A stretch of DNA of 64,000 bases from Stentor roeselii (GCA_006503475.1 RSEH01000062.1:62001-126000); one strand, 5' to 3'. Shown: positions 1-8,943, counted from the stretch's first letter. Translations and numbers: made by a program. Notes: generated by a model not told the origin, from the letters alone.

Positions 1-262
1 CATAATTTGAATGATTTTGAACACCACTTCATTGTCTCTGCATATAAAATTTCCCACAAATTCTATCAACTAAATAAAGATTTGGAATCAAAAGACAAAT
101 TTCCTGATCTAAGATCAAAGTATAAAAATAATCAAATTCTTGAGTTTCTTGAAATATTTTAACAACAAAAGCTCATAACTTGAATGATTAAACCACTTAA
201 TTCTCTCTTCATATTAAATATCCCAAAATCCTATAAACAAATAAAGATATGGAATCAAAAAA
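1..262 (+). repeat. Imperfect tandem duplication of the FIGNL1 5' flank
   Basis: Bases 1-94 and 174-262 align almost end to end. Shared landmarks are a CATAA.TTGAATGA start, a CCACTT.ATT block, TCTCT.CATAT, TCCCA.AA, CTAT.AAC, AAATAAAGAT and GGAATCAAAA. The second copy contains the start codon of the AAA ATPase at 249. In the first copy the matching triplet is TTG (82-84), followed by an open frame of about 25 codons that ends in TAA. Copy 1 is therefore a duplicated promoter and start region with no ATG. It may be the tail of a longer duplication that continues left of the window. Confidence 0.7.
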
Positions 263-1688
263 TGAGAACCTAAGTCTAACCGAGTACTTCCAAAAAATCT
301 GTTACCTTGATTCAAAAAAGTTAACCTCCAATCTATTCTCAAACCACTTGAATTACCTAAAACCAAAGACTCGTCTAAACATCGACCTCCCCGCATTAGA
401 CCAGGACCATTTCATTGACCCTCCACAAAAAATCGAAAAAAATTCAAAAAACCCAAACCCCTGTCCTTCCATCGAAAAAAACTCTTCACCCGAGCCTTAT
501 TTCCAAACAATTCCCTTCCGTCCAAACCATCGCCGCAAGGTTCAAGACGAGAACCAAAGCACATTTTTAGAAAACCCTCAAAAAAAATCAGTTTATTTCG
601 AAGAAGAGCCAACAAAAAAGCTTAAAAACGAGGGTCCTCCAGGTTTTATTTCAGCATCCTGCCTGATGAACGGTAACAAGTCCTTAAATTCAGGTCCAAA
701 GAAAGGATTCGTTTGTCCCCTGCAGTCATCTCCAAGCAATCCCAAAGAGCAAGAAAAAGACCCTCAAAAAATATCAGGAATTGAAGAAAAACTTGTAGAA
801 ATGATCGAATCTGAAATAATTTCTCGAAACCCTTGTTTAAAATGGGATGACATCGCAGGACTAGACTTCGCAAAGAAAACCGTCATCGAGGTGATAGTCT
901 GGCCTTTAAAGCGTCCTGATATCTTCAAAGGTCTTCGAGCGCCGCCTAAGGGCCTGATGTTATTCGGCCCTCCAGGTACAGGTAAGACGATGATAGGAAA
1001 AGCGATAGCCAGTGAGATCTCAGCGACTTTTTTCAGCATCTCAGCAAGTTCCATCACTTCCAAATGGGTCGGCGAGGGTGAAAAACTTGTCAGGGTGTTA
1101 TTTGCCTTGGCAGTGAAGAACCAGCCGTCAGTCATTTTCATTGATGAAATCGATTCTTTACTTTCAAGTCGCAGTGATAATGAACAAGAGGCCAGTCGAA
1201 GGATCAAGACTGAATTTTTAGTCCATCTTGATGGAGTCGCTACTAATCCTGATGATCGCATTCTTCTCATTGGAGCTACTAATCGACCTGATGAACTTGA
1301 TAGCGCCATGCAAAGGAGACTTGCTAAAAGAATGTATATTCCTTTGCCTAATGCTGAAGGACGCTTGCAGATTTTGAAGAATTTGTTGAAAGGAGTTAAA
1401 AATGTGGTTAATGATCGGGAATTAGAGATTATTGTTAACAGGTCGAAAGGTTATTCTGGAAGTGATATGAAGAACTTGTGTACTGAAGCTTGCATGTTTC
1501 CTTTGAGGAATGTTTTTGATATCAGCTCTGTTAGGTGTGAAGATATTCCTCCTGTTGGATTTAGTGATTTTGAACTTGCTTTAGATGTTATTAAACCCTC
1601 GGTTTCTGGACAGGATGTCTTGAAACTTTTAGAATGGAATCAGAAATTTGGGTCTTTTAGGTTTGATTATTCTTTGGTTGATACTTGA
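249..1688 (+). CDS. FIGNL1: FIGNL1-type AAA ATPase (fidgetin-like / spastin-katanin group)
   Basis: A 479-residue meiotic-clade AAA ATPase. The poorly conserved N-terminal half (about 1-190) is rich in Lys, Pro and Asn. The AAA module follows: WDDIAGL at about 199, Walker A GPPGTGKT at 240-247, a SKWVGEGEK pore-loop segment at about 271-279, Walker B VIFIDEID at 295-302, GATNRP sensor 1, and a Vps4-type C-terminal segment ending in WNQKFGSF. The linker and AAA sequence resemble FIGNL1 more than katanin or spastin. FIGNL1 remodels RAD51 filaments and relatives sever microtubules. An FISA tetrapeptide (133-136) and FVCP (154-157) in the N-terminal region resemble the FxxA/FVPP RAD51-binding region of FIGNL1; that link is inference. 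It ends in TGA, which shows that TGA is a stop here. The ATG follows an ATAAAGAT leader. Confidence 0.88.
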   Translation: MESKNENLSLTEYFQKICYLDSKKLTSNLFSNHLNYLKPKTRLNIDLPALDQDHFIDPPQKIEKNSKNPNPCPSIEKNSSPEPYFQTIPFRPNHRRKVQDENQSTFLENPQKKSVYFEEEPTKKLKNEGPPGFISASCLMNGNKSLNSGPKKGFVCPLQSSPSNPKEQEKDPQKISGIEEKLVEMIESEIISRNPCLKWDDIAGLDFAKKTVIEVIVWPLKRPDIFKGLRAPPKGLMLFGPPGTGKTMIGKAIASEISATFFSISASSITSKWVGEGEKLVRVLFALAVKNQPSVIFIDEIDSLLSSRSDNEQEASRRIKTEFLVHLDGVATNPDDRILLIGATNRPDELDSAMQRRLAKRMYIPLPNAEGRLQILKNLLKGVKNVVNDRELEIIVNRSKGYSGSDMKNLCTEACMFPLRNVFDISSVRCEDIPPVGFSDFELALDVIKPSVSGQDVLKLLEWNQKFGSFRFDYSLVDT

Positions 1689-2625
1689 AAAAATTAATTG
1701 AAGATTAAGTAAAGGTTTTTGAGATATTTTGTGGATTGAGATTATTGGGTTCTTATTATGATTTCCAAGTGCTAGTTAAATAGGTACTGTATTCATAAAA
1801 GTATCTTATACAACCTAATTAAAGCTAAGATATGAGGCCTCTTTTCTATCTTCTATTTCATAAGCAAATCAAGGATACTATGCAGGTAAAAATAAAGACA
1901 ATCTACTAAAATCAAATAATAATAAAGCTAAGGCTCTAAGTTTATATTATATTCAAATAATCGCATCGTTAAAATAATTATATTTTTAGATGATCTTCAT
2001 CGATTAATGAAATATCCTTATTAGAAAATTATTGAACATTTTCCAAATTGAATTATTTAACCGAACTTATCAATGTTCTGAAATAAAATGAAAAAGCAAC
2101 TTTATGATATTTCAAAATTCTTAAGTTTTTGCTGGTCTCAAACATAACCAAGATAATTCGCGTGTCTAAAATAAATAGTTCTTCAAATACAAAAATCATG
2201 ATAAATAAAAAGACAGAGGTACAGCTTAAAGTTAAAGGATTAGAAATCAGAATGCATTCTAAAAATCAGAAACAAATGAATTTTTCATTCAAACTTTTCA
2301 GGATTTAATATATTCTTAACAGCTTTCATTATAACATTCAGACTTTTTATTTACTAAAAAGTTACAGAGTGAATAAAGTCTCTAAAATCAATCAAACCTC
2401 TTCTAAAAAAAAGATAATTCAAGTTTCAACGTAAATTCATTCCTAATTCAAAATCCCGAACCAAAACCTCTAACCAAATAAAGAACCTGCATCTTTAATA
2501 CAATAAAGACTGGCAGTTTTAATCGATTTCCTCCAAAAACCTATTCAACTAAATCCAACCCTTCGAAATTAATCCAAAGTCAATATTTTTTCACATCTAA
2601 AAATTTGTCCCTCCAAATGATTAAA
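1689..2625. other. AT-rich intergenic region, no gene seen
   Basis: Nearly 940 bases with stops in all frames and no open frame over about 60 codons. It lies between the 3' end of the AAA ATPase and the 3' end of the leftward LC8 gene, so it is flanked by two gene tails. I see no tRNA, repeat or long hairpin. It is the longest such gap in the window and could hold a non-coding RNA that cannot be recognised by eye. Confidence 0.5.
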
Positions 2626-2943
2626 TTAAAATCCTAACTTATAGATCATAAAAGCGTGCTTTCCCATGTAGAAGTAGATAAACCTTCGCGCTTCATGATT
2701 GCATTGACTTCCGAAGCCTTTTCCAACGATTACATGCCAGTATGGAAGCCACTTTTCATCGAATTTTTGCTTGATGAACTTCGCAACTTCTTTGGTCTGG
2801 CTTTCGATGTCGAAGCTCGTTGTTGCTTCTTTTGCGACCTTTACCGCATCTTCTAGCATGTCGTCTGGCATGTCTGGCGGCCATAAAACCCGGGCATCCA
2901 TGAAGGGTCTAAGTTCTTGGGTGTTCTCTCCTAACTGAGCCAT
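2626..2943 (-). CDS. LC8-type dynein light chain
   Basis: A 105-residue protein of the LC8/DYNLL superfamily, slightly longer than the usual 89-residue cytoplasmic form because of an N-terminal extension of about 18 residues. Hallmarks are the helix region after MPDDMLEDAV, the QTKEVAKFIKQKFDEK helix, and the core strand WHVIVGKGFG with a following HE and aromatic-rich YFYMGKHAF strand. LC8 proteins dimerise and act as hubs on dynein intermediate chains. The extension suggests an axonemal or divergent LC8-like chain, as expected in a heavily ciliated cell. The leader ATATAAATGG is typical of this window. The next gene to the right (3072-4097) is on the same strand, 128 bases upstream. Confidence 0.85.
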   Translation of the reverse strand: MAQLGENTQELRPFMDARVLWPPDMPDDMLEDAVKVAKEATTSFDIESQTKEVAKFIKQKFDEKWLPYWHVIVGKGFGSQCNHEARRFIYFYMGKHAFMIYKLGF

Positions 2944-3071
2944 TTATATTTTGATTTGATTAGAGACTGGATTCAATATTAGGATTCCACTCCAAAATTT
3001 AAACACACGTTTCTCTCATAATCAAAAACAACTAAGTACCCCTTCAAAGTATTATCTATTAATTAATCTTA

Positions 3072-4097
3072 CTAAATCAAACTATACTCCCTCAAAGTGA
3101 ACCCTTGATTGTTAAGATTGAGCGAAACACCTTTAACAGTAAAAAAATTCTGAAACTGGGTCCATTTTTTATCATCCACAAAAGTATCCAAATCCTCCAA
3201 CAAACAATTTTCAAAACATCCAGTATAAAGCGCAACAGATGTCACTGCAGAGTTATCGAATTCCAACACACAATTTAGTTCCTCAGTCCTGCATTCTACA
3301 AAATTTTTCTCAAGCTTTTCTGGAACCGGGGCTCCAAAATGATAAAATGCGGAAAGCCCTCTGGTAAAATTTTGGCTTTTCAGACCATCAAAAATGAAAA
3401 AGTTTATGGTTTTCTTTTGAGTCAAAGTAGAAAAACTGCAAGAAACTGGGATTGGCTGACCATTATTATTTGACCATGTCGAAATATTTTTCGCTTCCTT
3501 TGAAACAGACAAAAACTGAGACATCTGTTTTCGGTCAAGTGGCTTTTCTATTCCTATTCCACAGTCAACTTCATTCCCAAGCCTGAGGTAGACAGAGATG
3601 GTTAGAGGTCCAAGACTCATCAGGAACTCTTCAGACTTAATGAAATTTTTATACTTGAACTTGGAAATTGAGGGTCGATTAAATGACTGGATCTTCTGAC
3701 AGAACCAGGCAATTTTTTCAAAGCTTCGAATTCCATCGATTTCATGCTTAATGGTGATACTGTTCCCAGTTGAATCCAGGGAAACTTGAGTCCTCAAGTC
3801 TTCAGCCAGGGCAACGGAGTCCTCAAAGTACTTAAACACTTCATTGATCCACAAATCTCCAAGAGCAATCAAAAACTCGTTATCCTCAAAAGTCTTCAGC
3901 ATAAGCACACAAAACGATTTAAGCAAAAAAGCAGGTCGACCCGGGTCAGGTCCTCGACTGAGTCGATTTAAAGTGCTGATGGACTGGTTGGTTGACTTTT
4001 CACTGACAGGCATGGTGATGTCGATTTCTTTTTCTTGCAAGTGTTGACTGAGAATCAGTTCATTTGAGTCAGCACACAAACTGCTTTTGCAGCCCAT
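3072..4097 (-). CDS. Unknown protein with possible N-myristoylation signal
   Basis: No family is recognised. The frame is open from a TTG at 4145, but the likely start is the ATG at 4097, which gives 341 residues beginning MGCKSSLCAD. This is a Gly-2/Cys-3 context typical of N-myristoylation plus palmitoylation. An in-frame ATG pair at 4136/4133 would instead add a hydrophobic stretch (NLVLFIIF) and read as a signal peptide, but would overlap the start of the divergent neighbour at 4126. The body is mixed alpha/beta with scattered cysteines and no repeat. Use of the MGCKSS start leaves only 28 bases between the two divergent start codons. Membrane-anchored cytoplasmic protein is the inference; secreted protein is the alternative. 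Confidence 0.7.
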   Translation of the reverse strand: MGCKSSLCADSNELILSQHLQEKEIDITMPVSEKSTNQSISTLNRLSRGPDPGRPAFLLKSFCVLMLKTFEDNEFLIALGDLWINEVFKYFEDSVALAEDLRTQVSLDSTGNSITIKHEIDGIRSFEKIAWFCQKIQSFNRPSISKFKYKNFIKSEEFLMSLGPLTISVYLRLGNEVDCGIGIEKPLDRKQMSQFLSVSKEAKNISTWSNNNGQPIPVSCSFSTLTQKKTINFFIFDGLKSQNFTRGLSAFYHFGAPVPEKLEKNFVECRTEELNCVLEFDNSAVTSVALYTGCFENCLLEDLDTFVDDKKWTQFQNFFTVKGVSLNLNNQGFTLREYSLI

Positions 4098-4125
4098 GAA
4101 AATAATAAATAAGACTAAGTTATAT
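4098..4125. promoter_or_regulatory. 28-bp divergent spacer between start codons
   Basis: The spacer between the ATG at 4097 (minus) and the ATG at 4126 (plus) is AT-rich, with AATAATAAATAAG. Both promoters must lie in this spacer or inside the neighbouring coding sequence. No core promoter element can be assigned by eye. Confidence 0.45.
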
Positions 4126-5847
4126 ATGTCCATCATTCTTAACAAGGAAATCCTCTCTGAACTGAATCAATGCAGAAGCAACCCACGAAGATACTCGTCG
4201 AAACTTAGCTTTCTGTTACAGTATTACAAAGGATTGAATCTTTGTTTGCCCAACAAGACACCCATTTTAACCAAAGAAGGCACCAAAAATGTGGAAAGTT
4301 GTGTAAAATGGCTCAAAACTGTTCGCCCTTCACCTCCACTTAGATGGAGTAATAAGTTGATGGAGGTTGCACAGATGCATGCCAGGGATCTTGCTGAACA
4401 TCTTATGATTGGACATGTGGGAAGTGATGAAGCTGGACTTGAAGAAAGGGTGGCTCGGATATGCTTAACATCAGGTTCAGTAGCAGAAAACATAGACTAC
4501 GGTAACGAAACAGCTCAAGAAATCGTTTGCAGTCTTCTCATCGACGACGGGATGTACGCAAGAGGACAAAGAATCAACATAATGAAAAAGGATCACAAAT
4601 GTGTAGGTGCTTCAGTAACAGAACACAAAGACCTTGGATCAGTATGTGTAATCATCTTCGCTGAAAAAGTTCTAGATGAATCCGCAGACGATCAAACCAA
4701 TCAAACCACCTCCAGTGATTTCAACGACATGACTCTAAATCTAGAAGAAGTCAAAGACTTAAGAGTACCTGGAGAAAGTTCTAGTTTTTCTTATGATTTC
4801 CAACAAATCAAAGCAGTATCTCGATATGAAGAAGATTTGCAGCCTTTTGATGATCCTTCTGAGATAAAAAATACAATCATCGAAGAAGAACTCAGCCATG
4901 CAAGTGCTTTCAAAGATCCCAGTAAAAGTCGCATGATGACGTTGATTGACGAGGAAGTAACTTTATCAATGTCTAAAACCGAACTCGACGTTCAAACCCA
5001 AGCAGAAGACGAAGAACCAAAACCTATTCCCACTACAAAACCTCCTCTCTTCCCAAGGCCAAAAGCAAAAAACGACGAATTTCTAGTCAGCAACTTCGAA
5101 CGTTCAGAGCTGTCTAAAGACGGAGTCGATGAAATCAAAGAGCTTTTCGACATTTACGACACAAGTGGTTCAGGCTTTCTGGACTCTCACGCATTAAAGG
5201 CAATGAAAGACCAACTTTCAGAGTGCAGCGGGTCAGAAGTGATTCAAGTTCTTTGCAACTTGGACCCAGGGGAAAAAATCGGATTTCAAGACCTGGTCGA
5301 GTTAGTCTCAGAAAAGTTGAGCATTTCCAAATCCAGGCAAAAATCAGTTCATTTGGAGACAGGAAAAGGGAAAAAGTCTTTCGACCCTTCCCTCTACGTT
5401 CGTCCTGAGTTCAATAAAAGAGACATCCTTGAAATCAAGGCAGCCTTTGACATGTTCGACCTCGACGGCACTGGGACTATCAGTCCTTTTGACCTGAAAA
5501 AAGCTTTAAAAACTCAGGGTTTCGAGAAAAAAAACTCAATAATCATGAAGTTGATCAATGAAATTCCAGTCGAAAGCTCAGAAAAAGTTAACTTCGGGGA
5601 ATTTATTGATTTACTTGCAAGTGAAGACTCGAATTCAGAATCAGAAATCAGGAAACTTTTCAATATTTTTGATGTGGAAGGTTCAGGGTTCATAGAACTG
5701 GTTAACTTGAAGAAGATTGTCAAAGAACTAGGAGATACTTTAGATGAACAAGACATCATTTTGCTCTTTCGGCAAAGTGACAGAGATGGAGATGGTCGGG
5801 TCAGCTATTTAGATTTTTATAATACAATGAAAAGGATAAAGTTTTAA
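4126..5847 (+). CDS. CAP/SCP-domain protein fused to C-terminal EF-hands
   Basis: A 573-residue protein. Residues about 1-180 form a CAP (SCP/PR-1) domain: PLRWSNKLMEVAQMHARDLAEH, a GHVGSD segment, VAENIDYGN, a CVGASVTEH segment and a final CVIIFAEKV strand. A low-complexity acidic linker follows (about 190-330). Then come EF-hand loops starting at about 345 (DTSGSGFLD), 446 (DLDGTGTIS), 516 (DVEGSGFIE) and 552 (DRDGDGRVS), the last two in a calmodulin/centrin-like pair. CAP proteins are normally secreted, but no signal peptide follows the chosen start, so this one looks cytoplasmic. The frame is open upstream to 4087, but those ATGs lie inside the divergent gene. It may be a calcium-controlled lipid- or cortex-binding protein; this is inference. 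The domain combination is unusual. Confidence 0.8.
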   Translation: MSIILNKEILSELNQCRSNPRRYSSKLSFLLQYYKGLNLCLPNKTPILTKEGTKNVESCVKWLKTVRPSPPLRWSNKLMEVAQMHARDLAEHLMIGHVGSDEAGLEERVARICLTSGSVAENIDYGNETAQEIVCSLLIDDGMYARGQRINIMKKDHKCVGASVTEHKDLGSVCVIIFAEKVLDESADDQTNQTTSSDFNDMTLNLEEVKDLRVPGESSSFSYDFQQIKAVSRYEEDLQPFDDPSEIKNTIIEEELSHASAFKDPSKSRMMTLIDEEVTLSMSKTELDVQTQAEDEEPKPIPTTKPPLFPRPKAKNDEFLVSNFERSELSKDGVDEIKELFDIYDTSGSGFLDSHALKAMKDQLSECSGSEVIQVLCNLDPGEKIGFQDLVELVSEKLSISKSRQKSVHLETGKGKKSFDPSLYVRPEFNKRDILEIKAAFDMFDLDGTGTISPFDLKKALKTQGFEKKNSIIMKLINEIPVESSEKVNFGEFIDLLASEDSNSESEIRKLFNIFDVEGSGFIELVNLKKIVKELGDTLDEQDIILLFRQSDRDGDGRVSYLDFYNTMKRIKF

Positions 5848-5931
5848 TAGAAGCATGTCATGTTTTCTATTCTAAAAATCCATTTCTTATACAGTTTCCC
5901 CTCACGTCAATAAATCATATTTCCCGCAAAC

Positions 5932-8118
5932 ATGGCAGAGAATGAACAGAAAGCCCTGACTACCAAAAAATCTCTGAATTCTGGAAAAGTCCCGAAACAT
6001 GAAAAAGACGCAAAAGAAATCGTCTTGGGAATCAAGAGCAAAAAGGCAGATGCTCCCTGTTCATGCAAAATCTGCAAAGAGTCTGGAGCACTCTTGCATT
6101 GTTCTCATTGTCCTAACTCTTTTCATCTTATTTGTGCGAAAATGAAAGAAGCTGATGTGCCTAATGGTAACTGGTACTGCTCTAAATGCATCAATGTTGC
6201 GGAAAAGAAGTTGAAAGATGAAATTACTAAACATGAAAAGTCTGAACGTAACTCGAAACATGGAAAGTTGAAGGAAACTCTCTCGGTTTTGAATAATTTT
6301 GAGAAGGATAAAGTTGTTTCTAAGTTTGGGAAAAAGTTTCCGCAGTTTGTTAAGCAGGGAAAGATTAATTATCCGATTGAGGATACGCTTTTGATGGCTG
6401 ACCCTGAATTCCACCAGTCATCAATCACATCTCTTCCACAAGCAAAAATCTCTCCCTATCCACAAGAGTCCTTCCTAGACATAGTCTCAATAACCGCCTT
6501 CGTTCATACATTTTCGCAGTACATCGGGGTGTCTCCCTTCAGCATCGACACACTTTACATCGAGTTAAGCAAGCCAGACGAGTCTCACCTAATAAAAGAA
6601 ATCCTAATGGCGTTAACAAAAGAGTTAATAATCCAGATCCTAGCAAAAGAAAACCTCGACGAGCAACTAAGTGGCCAGAACCGTTTTTTATACTCAGCAT
6701 CAAAGTTAAGCAGTATTTTCAACATACTCGACTACCTTCCATACTCATGGTTAACCCTTTTCTCAGAAATCATGACATCCAACGCTTACAAAGACTACAC
6801 AGAAGAAACCCCAGTGGAAATAATCCTCAACAAATTAGACGAATTTCCAATCGAAACTGATTTCTTCAGGTACAGCGTCGAGGAAAAAGTCAGTTGCATC
6901 ACTTTTTTAATCGCTTGTTTCTGTGATACTAAAGTTTTCCATGAAGCCCTTTCTGAAAGAATAGATAAAAAAACAGAACTTTCAAGAGAAAAGGCAGCAA
7001 TTAAAGTAACGATTAAAGAACTTGAACAGAAACAAGCAGCTGACCCGAAAATCCCGGCAACGACGAGAAAAACGATTTCTTCTTCAGACAAGATTCAGAA
7101 ACTTCAGGTAAAAATACAGGAGTTGTCTTCGAAGATTGATGATATTCAAGTCCGCATCTCGCCAATAGGAGTTGACAGGTTTCACAATGAATACTACATC
7201 TTCAAGTTCGACCTCACAAAAGTCTACCTCTTAAAACCTTTAGAAAACACCTGGTTTTATTTCGACACCCAAAATGAAATCTACTCTTTGATTTCCGCTT
7301 TAAATTCGAAAGGCACTCGAGAAAGCAAGTTACTTGAAAGTCTTAAAGCCAAGGCAAACTTGCTGCAACTGGAAAGTGAAGAGTCTGACAATGGAGACTA
7401 CTTCAACAGGCTCTCAGGTTTTAAAGATGTTCAAGGGGACCTTGCCACTTGTCGTAAAATGATGCTGGAACTAGAGAAAAAATTCACAAAGTACCTTATC
7501 AGGTCAGATAAGCAGTGGGATACTGATGAAAATAAGGAAAACTGGAAAAATCTGGTCTGCAGAGCTGAAAACGTTTTTGATCTCGCTGAATTACTTTTAG
7601 ATCATTATGAAAAGTCAAGTACTCCACTAAGGCAGACCATTGCTGATGAGTTCAGTGATAATTCAGAAGAAGCTGAGTATGAAAAAAAATTCAGAAAAGT
7701 TTCTATTCGTATTTGGCAGGACTTCGGTGATCATAACACCATCTGGGTTGAACAGGTAAAATCTGCTTCGAATACCCAGCAGTTGATTTTGTCAATTGGG
7801 ATTTATTCTGCTGTACTTGAAAATTATGTTAAAAAGAAAAATGAATCTGTCAGAAATGAAGAGAAAAAAAAACCCAGAGAGGATAAAAGGAAAAAAGATG
7901 GAAAAAAACATGCAAATGGAGTCAAACATGAAGATAATTGTTTTTTTTGTGATGATGGAGGAAGACTTATTTGTTGTGAAGGATGTACACGCGTTGTTCA
8001 TCCGGAATGCATTGGATTTGAAAAAGTACCTGATGAGGACTGGTTTTGTGACTCTTGCAATAAAACTGGAGTCAGAGTTACCAGGTCTAGGGCACGGCTT
8101 AGGAAGTTAAATAATTAG
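5932..8118 (+). CDS. PHD-DDT/WHIM-PHD chromatin protein (BAZ/ACF1-like ISWI partner)
   Basis: 728 residues. There is a PHD finger at about 43-77 (CKICKESGALLHCSHC...WYCSKC) and a DDT-like helical region at about 182-245. A charged coiled coil (about 350-400) leads into a WHIM/WSD-type segment at about 409-455 (PIGVDRFHNEYYIF, then WFYFDT). A Lys-rich stretch precedes a second PHD finger at about 662-705 (CFFCDDGGRLICCEGC...WFCDSC). This order matches the large non-catalytic subunits of ISWI remodelers (BAZ/ACF1), which read histone tails and space nucleosomes. There is no bromodomain. Base composition switches abruptly from G-rich to C-rich at about 6400 inside this frame. Its last 20 bases overlap the end of the convergent SIAH gene. 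Confidence 0.82.
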   Translation: MAENEQKALTTKKSLNSGKVPKHEKDAKEIVLGIKSKKADAPCSCKICKESGALLHCSHCPNSFHLICAKMKEADVPNGNWYCSKCINVAEKKLKDEITKHEKSERNSKHGKLKETLSVLNNFEKDKVVSKFGKKFPQFVKQGKINYPIEDTLLMADPEFHQSSITSLPQAKISPYPQESFLDIVSITAFVHTFSQYIGVSPFSIDTLYIELSKPDESHLIKEILMALTKELIIQILAKENLDEQLSGQNRFLYSASKLSSIFNILDYLPYSWLTLFSEIMTSNAYKDYTEETPVEIILNKLDEFPIETDFFRYSVEEKVSCITFLIACFCDTKVFHEALSERIDKKTELSREKAAIKVTIKELEQKQAADPKIPATTRKTISSSDKIQKLQVKIQELSSKIDDIQVRISPIGVDRFHNEYYIFKFDLTKVYLLKPLENTWFYFDTQNEIYSLISALNSKGTRESKLLESLKAKANLLQLESEESDNGDYFNRLSGFKDVQGDLATCRKMMLELEKKFTKYLIRSDKQWDTDENKENWKNLVCRAENVFDLAELLLDHYEKSSTPLRQTIADEFSDNSEEAEYEKKFRKVSIRIWQDFGDHNTIWVEQVKSASNTQQLILSIGIYSAVLENYVKKKNESVRNEEKKKPREDKRKKDGKKHANGVKHEDNCFFCDDGGRLICCEGCTRVVHPECIGFEKVPDEDWFCDSCNKTGVRVTRSRARLRKLNN

Positions 8119-8926
8119 TACTTAATTGAAAGAAGCTGCTGTTGGAAAATGAGATGTGGATCAATAATGCCTTTATGTCACCTCGGTGGGGTATGTATGA
8201 GTAGTTCTTTAATGCTTGTTGCACTGGCAACGAAAATCCAGGACTAGATTTGCTGAAATTTGAAGTTTTGCAAATAGTCGCTAGTCTTGACCTACTTGAT
8301 TCACTTCTTGATGTATCCAGTTGGTACTTAATTGGTTCACATTCATGAGTTAATGAATACATTTGCACCTTTAATAGCCAGTCTTCAGTCCAAACCCTCA
8401 ACAAATAAAACCTTTCCTCATCCCCAACAACTCTTCTATAAACCCCCGGATTCCTCACAAAATTTTTCCACTCTTCCTCATTATTAGCTTGTTTAAAAAC
8501 TTCAACATGCAAAGAATGCTTAACAATATCAACAGCTTTTCCAGGTGTATTCAAATTCGACTTATGTTCATTCAACAAATGCTTAATCATTGCTTTTTTC
8601 TTAAACACAAGCTCACATCCAGGTATCAAGCAAGGCATCGGCCTATCAACAAAGTCACAAGTATTCAAATGATGAGAAAAGTCAATTAACCTTCCCTGAA
8701 ACTCGCATCCAAAAGCACTATTATTGCATTTAAGCTCTTCAGACAACTTAATCGCGTCTTCAGCAAGTGAGTTCCGACTTGGAGTAGACAAAGACTCGCC
8801 ACAAGCTCCACAAGACTGAGTCAAGCAAGGACTGCAGTGCAAGTGACTATTTTTGCATTGCCAGACCTGCGAAATGATAACTTTTTTGCACCTGATGCAA
8901 GAAAAGCTAGAATGTGGTGATGTCAT
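8099..8926 (-). CDS. SIAH: SIAH/SINA-type RING E3 ubiquitin ligase
   Basis: 275 residues, close to animal SIAH (about 280). There is an N-terminal RING (CIRCKKV, then CKNSHLHCSPC, then CGAC). SIAH-type zinc fingers follow: a pair with CNNSAFGCEF and HLNTCDF, then CLIPGCELVFKKKAMIKHLLNEH. The C-terminal beta-rich substrate-binding region (WTEDWLLKVQMYSL) is present. SINA ligases ubiquitinate diverse targets as dimers. The RING begins at residue 10, so the start cannot be moved downstream. Two packing oddities occur: the stop lies within the coding end of the PHD protein (20-bp overlap), and the start is 17 bp from the ACBP start on the other strand. Confidence 0.85.
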   Translation of the reverse strand: MTSPHSSFSCIRCKKVIISQVWQCKNSHLHCSPCLTQSCGACGESLSTPSRNSLAEDAIKLSEELKCNNSAFGCEFQGRLIDFSHHLNTCDFVDRPMPCLIPGCELVFKKKAMIKHLLNEHKSNLNTPGKAVDIVKHSLHVEVFKQANNEEEWKNFVRNPGVYRRVVGDEERFYLLRVWTEDWLLKVQMYSLTHECEPIKYQLDTSRSESSRSRLATICKTSNFSKSSPGFSLPVQQALKNYSYIPHRGDIKALLIHISFSNSSFFQLSTNYLTS

Positions 8927-8943
8927 TTTTTGGGTGAATATAA
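8927..8943. promoter_or_regulatory. 17-bp spacer between divergent start codons
   Basis: Only 17 bases (TTTTTGGGTGAATATAA) separate the SIAH ATG (minus strand) from the ACBP ATG (plus strand). Both starts are fixed by domain content. The leaders must be almost absent or the transcripts must overlap, with promoter elements inside coding sequence. Confidence 0.6.

Noticed and set aside
764-1309. 181-codon antisense frame under the FIGNL1 gene
   Set aside because: It is the mirror of a conserved AAA domain, with no protein-family sense of its own. The same applies to the other long antisense frames, such as 41102-41350, 28306-28800 and 38997-39386.
1689-2625. Hidden gene in the long gap after FIGNL1
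   Set aside because: Stops are dense in all six frames and no domain fragment could be recognised even when stops were ignored.
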